A program made the translations under genes and the position numbers. A stretch of 64,000 bases of DNA from an uncultured Lachnospiraceae bacterium. Its GTDB lineage: Bacteria; Bacillota; Clostridia; Lachnospirales; Lachnospiraceae. Shown one piece after another: positions 57,300 through 64,000 of the stretch; the stretch's first letter is position 1; each line of letters opens with the position of its first letter. Location of the stretch: contig CAKRSV010000001.1 of assembly GCA_934401915.1 (NCBI GenBank), positions 1 to 64,000 of the forward strand, in the 5' to 3' direction. The notes beneath the pieces were generated by a model, which did no database searches, was not told the origin of the DNA, and saw only the letters and a list, made by a program, of their open reading frames with translations.

Positions 57300-59307
57300 A
57301 TACAGCAAAGTGACCAAAATCCCCTACGGAGGCGATTACAACCCGGAGCAGTGGCCGGAGGAAACCTGGGCAGAGGATATGCGCCTTCTGAAGCTCGCGC
57401 ACATCGATATCGTCACTCTGAACGTATTTAGCTGGGCAATGCTTCAGTCCGACGAAACAACCTATCATTTTGAAAAGCTCGACAAGATCATGCAGCTAGT
57501 CCGCGACAACGGCATGAAGGTCTGTCTGGCTACCTCCACCGGCGCCCATCCCGCCTGGATGGCGCGGAAGTATCCCGATATTCTCCGGGTCGAAGCGAAC
57601 GGCATGAAGCGGAAATTCGGCAGCCGTCACAACTCCTGCCCGAACAGCCCGACCTATCAGAAATACGCCAGAGCGCTGGCTGAAAAGCTGGCGGACCGCT
57701 ACAAGGACTATGACAATATCGTGGCATGGCACATCTCCAACGAGTACGGCGGGGAATGTTACTGTGAGAACTGCGAAAAGGCGTTCCGCGTCTGGCTGAA
57801 AGAGAAATACCACACCATTGACGAGGTAAACCGCGCCTGGGACACCGCTTTCTGGGGACACACCTTTTATGACTTTGACGACATTGTGCTGCCGAACTAT
57901 CTCTCGGAGCACTGGGGCGAGGAGCGCACGACGTTTCAGGGGATTTCCCTCGATTACCGCCGTTTCAATTCAGAAAGCATCCTGAACGCATACCGTCTGG
58001 AATATGACGCGATCCACGCGATCACGCCGGACATCCCGATCACAACGAACCTGATGGGAACCTATCGCGCGCTGGATTACCAGATGTGGGGAAAATATCT
58101 GGATTTCGCATCCTGGGACAACTATCCTTCCAACGAGACGCCTCTGGAAGAGACCGCGATGCGCCACGACCTGATGCGCGGCGTCAAGCAGGGCAAGCCT
58201 TTTGCCTTAATGGAGCAGACGCCTTCCGTCACCAACTGGCTGCCTTACAATATGTTAAAGCGCCCCGGCGTGATGCGTCTGTGGAGCTATCAGGCGGTGG
58301 CACACGGTGCTGACACGGTCATGTTCTTCCAGATGAAGCGGAGCATCGGCGCCTGCGAGAAGTATCACGGCGCTGTGATCGATCATGTAGGCAATGAAAA
58401 CACCCGCGTTTTCCGGGAGATCACCGCCCTTGGCGCAGAGCTGGAAAAGCTCGGAAGCCAGACGCTGGGCGCAAGAACCGACGCCAAAGCCGCCATTGTC
58501 TTTGACTGGGACAACTGGTGGGGCATCTCCTACTCTGCCGGACCGACCATTTATCTGGATTACTGTCAGGAGGTTCTACGCTACTATAAGGCATTGCACA
58601 ATAAAAACATTCCGGTGGACATGATCGGTGTAGAGGATGATCTGTCCAGATACAGCCTTGTGATCGCTCCGGTCCTCTATATGGTAAAAGGAAATTACGA
58701 TGAGAAGATCCGCACCTTTGTAAAAAATGGCGGCCGCTTCCTCACGACCTTTTTCAGCGGCTACGTGGATGAACACGATCTGGTGACTACCGGCGGTTAT
58801 CCGGGCAAGCTGCGCGACATTCTTGGCATCTGGGTTGAGGAAGAGGATGCGCTTCCAAGCGATATGGAAAACAGCTTCTCCTATCAGGGCAAGACCTATC
58901 CTGCCAAAATGCTGTGCGATCTTCTGCACACCGAGGGAGCCGAAGCGCTTGCCTCCTATGATAAGGACTTCTATGCCGGTATGCCGGTTCTGACGAAGAA
59001 CGCGTTCGGCAAAGGCTACGGCTACTATGTGGCGACCAGTTCGGACGACGACTTCTACAGCGATTATCTGTCGGAAATCTGTGCGGACGCAGGGATCCAT
59101 CCGCTGATGGATACGCCCGCCACGGTGGAAGTGACGATGCGCAGCAATGCAAACGGCTCCTTCCTCTTTATCTTAAACCACGGCGAGGAAGCCTACGAAG
59201 CGACACTGCCCTACAGCGGAACCGATCTGCTTTCCGGCACTTCCTACCGCGAAGGAGAGAACTTCTCCCTGCCCGCCAAAGATGTGATCCTGCTGAAGCT
59301 GTCCTGA
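57292..59307 (+). CDS. Beta-galactosidase, glycoside hydrolase family 42
   Basis: 671 aa, full length and without signal peptide. YGGDYNPEQWPEETW opening, acid/base Glu in HISNE151YGG, nucleophile in ALME308QTPS and the family zinc cysteines C116, C156, C158 and C161. Intracellular removal of terminal beta-galactose from imported oligosaccharides. Translationally coupled to the binding protein. Confidence 0.95.
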   Translation: MIEYSKVTKIPYGGDYNPEQWPEETWAEDMRLLKLAHIDIVTLNVFSWAMLQSDETTYHFEKLDKIMQLVRDNGMKVCLATSTGAHPAWMARKYPDILRVEANGMKRKFGSRHNSCPNSPTYQKYARALAEKLADRYKDYDNIVAWHISNEYGGECYCENCEKAFRVWLKEKYHTIDEVNRAWDTAFWGHTFYDFDDIVLPNYLSEHWGEERTTFQGISLDYRRFNSESILNAYRLEYDAIHAITPDIPITTNLMGTYRALDYQMWGKYLDFASWDNYPSNETPLEETAMRHDLMRGVKQGKPFALMEQTPSVTNWLPYNMLKRPGVMRLWSYQAVAHGADTVMFFQMKRSIGACEKYHGAVIDHVGNENTRVFREITALGAELEKLGSQTLGARTDAKAAIVFDWDNWWGISYSAGPTIYLDYCQEVLRYYKALHNKNIPVDMIGVEDDLSRYSLVIAPVLYMVKGNYDEKIRTFVKNGGRFLTTFFSGYVDEHDLVTTGGYPGKLRDILGIWVEEEDALPSDMENSFSYQGKTYPAKMLCDLLHTEGAEALASYDKDFYAGMPVLTKNAFGKGYGYYVATSSDDDFYSDYLSEICADAGIHPLMDTPATVEVTMRSNANGSFLFILNHGEEAYEATLPYSGTDLLSGTSYREGENFSLPAKDVILLKLS

Positions 59308-59424
59308 CACAGCCTCTGTTTTATTATTTCTAACAAAAATTGCAAAATTCATAAGTCTTTATTGAAGTATGCAAATCCATGTTTCGCAATTATTAACCTA
59401 CTCTTTAAAAGGAGATTTACCACG

Positions 59425-60915
59425 ATGAGCTTCGATTTTACTGAAAAAGAACCTTATTACAGACACATCCAGTCAGTGATCTCCCAGGGCCCTTACCGGG
59501 ATTCCTGGGAATCCCTCACGGACTTTCCTATGCCTTCCTGGTTTGAAAAGGCGAAGTTTGGCATCTTTATCCACTGGGGATTGTACAGCGTTCCCGCCTA
59601 CAACAACGAGTGGTATTCGCGGAATATGTACATCCAGGGAACCCCCGAGTATGAGCACCATATCAAAACCTATGGGCCGCACAGGGATTTTGGCTACAAG
59701 GACTTCATCCCTCTGTTTACCGCCGATCAGTTCGACGCTGACTTCTGGGCAGAAACCTTTGCAGACGCAGGCGCCAGATATGTCGTCCCTGTGGCAGAGC
59801 ACCACGACGGATTCCAGATGTACGAGAGTTTCCTTTCGCATTACAACGCCGCCGAAATGGGACCGAAACGGGATATCCTCGGCGAGCTGAAAAAAGCCAT
59901 CGAGGCCCACGGCATGACCTTCGCCACCTCCTCCCACCGCGCCGAGCACCACTGGTTTATGGGAAACGGAAAGGACTTCGACAGCGATATCAAGGAGCCT
60001 CTTTCCTGCGGCGATTTCTACTGGCCCTCCGAACAGCAGCAGCCGGATCAGCAGGATCTTTTTGCCAAACCGGATCCCAGCGAGGAATTTCTGATCGACT
60101 GGGTATGCCGCACCTGTGAGATCATCGACCGCTACCAGCCGCGCGTCCTCTATTTTGACTGGTGGATCCAGCACAATGCCTACAAGCCGTACCTTCGCAT
60201 GATCGCCGCCTACTACTACAACTGCGGCGTCCGGGATGGCTATCCGACCGCTATCTGCTACAAACACGACGCAATGGCGTTTGGCAGCGGCATCGTCGAT
60301 GTGGAGCGCGGAAAATTTGCCGATGCCAAGCCCTATCACTGGCAGACCGACACCGCGATCGCGCGCAATTCCTGGTGCTACACGACCAGCCTTGACTACA
60401 AGTCGAGCCGTGAGATCCTCTGCTATCTGATCGATGTCGTCAGCAAAAATGGCAACCTGCTCCTCAATGTAGGCCCTAAGGCGGACGGCAGCTTTGCCCC
60501 GCAGGATGCGGCGATCCTTAAAGATATCGGCAGTTGGCTCTCCGTAAACGGCGAGGCGATCTACGACAGCAAGCCCTGGCGTTACGCGGCAGAAGGACCC
60601 ACGCAGGAGGTTGAGGGACAGTTCAGCGACGCCTCCGCCGCCGACTATACCCCGGAGGACTTCCGTTTCACCGCCGGACATGGCGCTATCTACGCCATCT
60701 GCCTGCACTACCCGGAAGACGGCCGCGTCACCATCCGGAGCCTTTCCAAATCCAAGGATCCGAACAAGCCGGCCTTCCACGGTATCGTCAAGTCCGTAGA
60801 AGTGCTTGGCTTTCCGGAAAAGATCGACTTTACGATGGATGAACAGGGACTGCACTTTACCACACAGACGGTTCACAGCCCTTTTCCCGTGACCGTCAAA
60901 GTTCTTACCGACTAG
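59425..60915 (+). CDS. Alpha-L-fucosidase, glycoside hydrolase family 29
   Basis: 496 aa from the ATG at 59425, with AAAAGGAGA upstream; the frame opens earlier but without signal. KFGIFIHWGLYSVPAYNNEWY, the active-site HHDGF, and nucleophile Asp in VLYFD235WW (numbered from this start). It is intracellular and removes alpha-linked fucose. With the adjacent GH42 this suggests fucosylated galactosides (mucin, milk or plant glycans). Confidence 0.95.
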   Translation: MSFDFTEKEPYYRHIQSVISQGPYRDSWESLTDFPMPSWFEKAKFGIFIHWGLYSVPAYNNEWYSRNMYIQGTPEYEHHIKTYGPHRDFGYKDFIPLFTADQFDADFWAETFADAGARYVVPVAEHHDGFQMYESFLSHYNAAEMGPKRDILGELKKAIEAHGMTFATSSHRAEHHWFMGNGKDFDSDIKEPLSCGDFYWPSEQQQPDQQDLFAKPDPSEEFLIDWVCRTCEIIDRYQPRVLYFDWWIQHNAYKPYLRMIAAYYYNCGVRDGYPTAICYKHDAMAFGSGIVDVERGKFADAKPYHWQTDTAIARNSWCYTTSLDYKSSREILCYLIDVVSKNGNLLLNVGPKADGSFAPQDAAILKDIGSWLSVNGEAIYDSKPWRYAAEGPTQEVEGQFSDASAADYTPEDFRFTAGHGAIYAICLHYPEDGRVTIRSLSKSKDPNKPAFHGIVKSVEVLGFPEKIDFTMDEQGLHFTTQTVHSPFPVTVKVLTD

Positions 60916-61000
60916 CTCTCTAAATCTCGCCAAAACAGTGATTTTATGCTATGATAACATATAGCGACAGCGATACGGCTCTGTCCCTGTGGAGGTAGCT

Positions 61001-62581
61001 ATGGAAACATTGTTGATTGCCGATGATGAAGCAGCAATCCGGGAAGGATTGAAATATATTATAGACTGGGAAGCGGAAGGCTTTCGCCTGTGCGGCGAGG
61101 CCGGAAACGGCGAGGATGCGTTATCCAAGATCCTTGCCCTGCGCCCCAGTCTTGTTTTGTTGGATGTAAAAATGCCGAAGATGCACGGCACCGAGGTCAT
61201 CCGCCGCGCGCGCGAGGAGGGCTTCACCGGAAAGTGTATCATTCTCAGCGGCTATTCCGATTTTGCCTACGCGCAGTCCGCCATAAGAAGCGGTGTCAAT
61301 TTCTATCTGCTGAAGCCGCTTGACGAGGACGAGCTGCTAAACTCTGTGCGGAAGATCAAGGAGCTGCTCGCGGAGGAGAAAAAGACGACCAGCAGCCTGA
61401 CAAACCTCAAAAAGAAGGCCAAGCACGTGATCCTGCAGGAGCTTATCACAGGTACGCTCTCCGCCCCGTTGCCGGAGGAGGATGTGACAGCCATGCACCT
61501 GCTTGCAGACGTCTATCAGATCGTCATCTGCGAGGATTTCCAGACCGAGGCGCAGAACGCCCCTTACACGTTCGCAGAGCTTCTGCGCGTCACAAATAAA
61601 GACAACAGCACGTTCGATCATACGGAAATCGACTCCCACGACGTCGTTCTCCTGAAAGGGCAGTACGGCGTGAAGAAGCTGAATGAATTTCTGATGCACT
61701 TCGAGGAACAGACGCCGCAGGAGGGCAGCCCTCTCGGTTCCATGTTCCTGACGATCGGACGTCCGGTAAATTCTCTGGACGACATCTCGCGCTCCTATCA
61801 GGACGCCGCCGCCCTTCTGCACAGAAGGTTTTTCTGCGCACAGGAGCAGCACTATCTGGATTTCGAAGATCTGCCCAAGAACCTCCAGAGTGCCCCGGAG
61901 GAAGCAGCCGCGCCCTCCGTTCTCGGCGACCGCCTGTTGTCCTATTACAGCGACCGCTTTATCGATTATATCACGACCTTTAACCGGAACATGATCGCCG
62001 TGACCTTCTCCTCGTTGGAGATGGAGCTGATGGACGCCTCGGAGGATATCAGCGCGATCCGCAATTTCCTGATCGACATCTACCTGCGGATCAAGGAAAA
62101 GGTTGCCAGCATCTACCCCGGTGCGGAGATTCCTTTCGAGGCAGGCTCTACCGTCATCGAGTTTATTCACAGCCAGAACTACCTCTATGAGATCATCCGC
62201 TATCTTTCGGAACAGTTCGAGATGATGATGAACGCCTCCGGCAACCCATCCCGCGACACGATCCTGGACGATGTGATCTTTTACATCGACCACAATTACC
62301 GCGACAACATCAAGCTGGAGACCATCGCCCCGCTTTTTGGCTACAACAGCGCTTATCTCGGCAAGATCTTCAACAAGACGGTCGGCGAGAGCTTTAATTC
62401 GTATGTGGATCACAAGCGCATCGATCTCTCCAAGAAGCTGCTTGCAGAGAACACGCTGAAGGTTTACGAGATCGCCGAACAGGTCGGCTACAAGAACGTT
62501 GATTACTTCCATAAGAAATTTAAGAAATATGTGGGCGAAAGCCCCGCGGAATACCGCAAGAAAACAGAAGACCTGCCCTGA
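61001..62581 (+). CDS. AraC-type response regulator (YesN-like)
   Basis: 526 aa from the ATG at 61001 (GGAGG upstream). REC domain: acidic pair D8/D9, phospho-acceptor D55 in LVLLDVKMP, Lys in FYLLKPLDE. A middle region of about 280 residues is typical of YesN-like proteins. The C-terminal AraC domain holds IKLETIAPLFGYNSAYLGKIFNKTVGESF and VYEIAEQVGYKNVDYFHKKFKKYVG. Probably activates the glycan genes with a histidine kinase outside the window. Confidence 0.93.
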   Translation: METLLIADDEAAIREGLKYIIDWEAEGFRLCGEAGNGEDALSKILALRPSLVLLDVKMPKMHGTEVIRRAREEGFTGKCIILSGYSDFAYAQSAIRSGVNFYLLKPLDEDELLNSVRKIKELLAEEKKTTSSLTNLKKKAKHVILQELITGTLSAPLPEEDVTAMHLLADVYQIVICEDFQTEAQNAPYTFAELLRVTNKDNSTFDHTEIDSHDVVLLKGQYGVKKLNEFLMHFEEQTPQEGSPLGSMFLTIGRPVNSLDDISRSYQDAAALLHRRFFCAQEQHYLDFEDLPKNLQSAPEEAAAPSVLGDRLLSYYSDRFIDYITTFNRNMIAVTFSSLEMELMDASEDISAIRNFLIDIYLRIKEKVASIYPGAEIPFEAGSTVIEFIHSQNYLYEIIRYLSEQFEMMMNASGNPSRDTILDDVIFYIDHNYRDNIKLETIAPLFGYNSAYLGKIFNKTVGESFNSYVDHKRIDLSKKLLAENTLKVYEIAEQVGYKNVDYFHKKFKKYVGESPAEYRKKTEDLP

Positions 62582-62591
62582 TACGGGCAGG
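62572..62591 (+). terminator. Terminator of the response regulator gene
   Basis: CCTGCCC/GGGCAGG hairpin overlapping the stop codon, followed by CCG and a T7 run. Confidence 0.88.
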
Positions 62592-62600
62592 CCGTTTTTT

Positions 62601-63425
62601 TCACTTGTCTGCTTTGATCATTTCCTGCGTCCACCGGTACGCCAGCTCAAACCAGCCCTGACAGGACGGTTCGATATTCTCTCCGGCATTTCCCATTGTC
62701 AGCTCGCTCGCAAGCGCAAGCCCATGGCCGCCTTTCATATACATATGCAGCTCCACAGGAATTTTTTTCTTTCTCATGGCAAGCGCCAGCAGGATCGAGT
62801 TTTCCGCAGGCACCAAGTCGTCCTCGTTTGTCGTCCACACAAAGGCCGGCGGCGTGTCGTCGCTTACCTGTTTTTCGAGGGAAAGCTCCTCCTTCTGATC
62901 CTCATACGCATCTCCCAGCAGGTTTTCAAAGGATTCCCGGTGCGCATATTCCCCGGAGGTAATGACCGGATAGCTCAGGATCATTCCTGCCGGCTTCAGC
63001 ATCGCCGTCTCCGTATGCAGCTCATCGGCAAGAAATGAGCGGTTCCAGAACATTCCATAGCTTGCCGCTAGATGTCCGCCCGCCGACGAGCCCTGGATAA
63101 AGATCTTGTCCACATCAATATGCCACTCCTCCGCGTGCTCTCTCGCGATCGTGACTGCCTTTGCCAGCTCAAGCAAAGCTGCCGGATAGACTGCCGGGCG
63201 CACGGAATACCACAGCACCATCGCATGATATCCGTATGCGTTCCATTTCAGCGCAAACATCTCCGCCTCCCGCTCCGAGGTAAAGCAGTAACCGCCTCCC
63301 GGACATACAATGACAAGCGGTCTTTTGTCGATCCCGATCTCCTCCGAGTGTGAGATCACATAGGTAACTACATTCGCATAGATCTCGGAACCGGGCATCT
63401 CCAGTTTGATTCTCTCATGTATCAT
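62601..63425 (-). CDS. Alpha/beta-hydrolase esterase, carbohydrate-esterase type
   Basis: 274 aa. Oxyanion loop VCPGGGYCF, nucleophile GSSAGGHLA, Asp in TNEDDLVP and His in GGHGLAL. Resembles BD-FAE/acetyl-xylan esterases, so it may deacetylate glycans handled by the neighbouring locus. No signal peptide. Transcribed towards the response regulator, convergent. Confidence 0.85.
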   Translation of the reverse strand: MIHERIKLEMPGSEIYANVVTYVISHSEEIGIDKRPLVIVCPGGGYCFTSEREAEMFALKWNAYGYHAMVLWYSVRPAVYPAALLELAKAVTIAREHAEEWHIDVDKIFIQGSSAGGHLAASYGMFWNRSFLADELHTETAMLKPAGMILSYPVITSGEYAHRESFENLLGDAYEDQKEELSLEKQVSDDTPPAFVWTTNEDDLVPAENSILLALAMRKKKIPVELHMYMKGGHGLALASELTMGNAGENIEPSCQGWFELAYRWTQEMIKADK

Positions 63426-63444
63426 CTCTTTTTCCTCCTAATAT

Positions 63445-64000
63445 TTACTCTTCCCCGCCATCCATGGTCGTCACCGCGCCCGGCTCTTTCTCGATGATCT
63501 GGAAAATGCGCAGGGACATTCCCGCGATCGTATAGATCAGGCAGGCCGGTCCGATGAAAAATCCGATAAACAGCGTCGTTCGGTTAAAGAACCAGACGAT
63601 CAGCTCCACCGCGAGCACCAGGATCAGAACCAGCGTCCTTCCGGCATAACGGCGGCAGATCTCAAAGGAATTGCGGAAGATCTTCCACAGCTTATTCTGA
63701 TAACGCGCCATCAGCGGAAACGCATACAGCAGGCAGACCGCAAACAGAATACCCGACAGGATCGCCGCGATCAGAAATATCATGGGGTTGTCCTCCACCG
63801 CGTTAAAAAGCTGTATGTCCAGATAAACCGCATAGACCGCTATCAGGCTGACAAGCCCAAGCACGGTTCCCTGTTTCCAGTTCTCCTTAAAGCCTTTAAA
63901 GAACTCCTTGGCAATATAGCCTTCCTCGTCGTCTACCATATGCAGGCAGACCTTGAAGGCAGCTGCCGTCGAAGCTCCGATCGTCACGATCGGAATACTG
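63445..64000 (-). CDS. DUF624 (YesL-like) membrane protein, N-terminus beyond the window
   Basis: At least 184 residues; the frame stays open to the window edge (SIPIVTIGAS continues upstream). Segments LVSLIAVYAVYLDIQLF, MIFLIAAILSGILFAVCLLYAF and VLILVLAVELIVWFF are membrane helices, as in YesL proteins encoded with YesM/YesN-type regulators and sugar transporters. Its role is unknown. Confidence 0.8.
   Translation of the reverse strand, partial: SIPIVTIGASTAAAFKVCLHMVDDEEGYIAKEFFKGFKENWKQGTVLGLVSLIAVYAVYLDIQLFNAVEDNPMIFLIAAILSGILFAVCLLYAFPLMARYQNKLWKIFRNSFEICRRYAGRTLVLILVLAVELIVWFFNRTTLFIGFFIGPACLIYTIAGMSLRIFQIIEKEPGAVTTMDGGEE

Noticed and set aside
59473..60933. 486-codon open frame antisense to the fucosidase
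   Set aside because: Shadow of the GC-rich GH29 gene; no start signals and no family features. The same applies to the long antisense frames at 61337-62512, 49913-51379 and 44490-45614.

Overview
The window reads as a chromosome segment of a spore-forming gut Clostridia, most likely Lachnospiraceae. It carries spoIIID, DUF1934, murI, asnS, ispE, an NlpC/P60 hydrolase with a coiled coil, and a GH42/GH29 glycan locus regulated by an AraC-type response regulator. Housekeeping genes at both ends of the right-hand half are moderately GC-rich. Two AT-rich accessory blocks interrupt them.

Region 1 (about 163-21425) is a 21-kb integrative mobilizable element inserted at the 3' end of guaA. A 12-bp repeat of the guaA end (TTATTCAAACTC) marks both junctions, and paired AGTACCA sites lie just inside each end. 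It carries a tyrosine integrase, an excisionase-like protein, an XRE regulator, a MOBP-type relaxase, MobC, TnpV, a second small RHH-type protein and an 8-copy, largely 32-bp-phased iteron array. No replication initiator or mating-pore genes are seen. Its cargo is a nine-gene minus-strand defence operon: an RHH-like protein, two C5-cytosine methylases, a McrB-like GTPase and a LlaJI-type nuclease (together a LlaJI-like system), then Vsr, a third methylase, a double-GHKL ATPase and a receiver-like partner. A divergent HNH nuclease shares the N-terminal domain of the McrB-like protein. A HEPN-motif protein sits beside the right end.

Region 2 (21414-25053) is core: guaA with a consensus promoter and long leader, a MATE exporter, and spoIIID with a TTG start and its ribosome-binding site inside a 19-bp hairpin.

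Region 3 (about 25100-43200) is a second accessory island, flanked and interrupted by decayed copies of the spoIIID 5' end. It contains an OLD-family nuclease. It also contains a minus-strand array of four acyl-adenylating enzymes and five PlsC-type acyltransferases plus a membrane protein. One ligase carries a (CTGT)14 tract in its 5' coding region, predicted phase-OFF in this copy. A serine recombinase, a 53-residue RHH gene with operator and the remnant of a large helicase close the island.

Region 4 (43250-53450) is housekeeping: NlpC/P60, asnS, an FKBP-type lipoprotein, DUF1934, murI, GntR-ispE, a 210-aa protein of unknown function, and a PadR/DUF1700 pair. Region 5 (53800-64000) is a serine esterase followed by a carbohydrate locus: 117-bp structured tandem repeats lead into a solute-binding lipoprotein, GH42 beta-galactosidase, GH29 alpha-fucosidase, an AraC-type response regulator, an esterase and a truncated DUF624 membrane protein. 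This suggests use of fucosylated galactosides.
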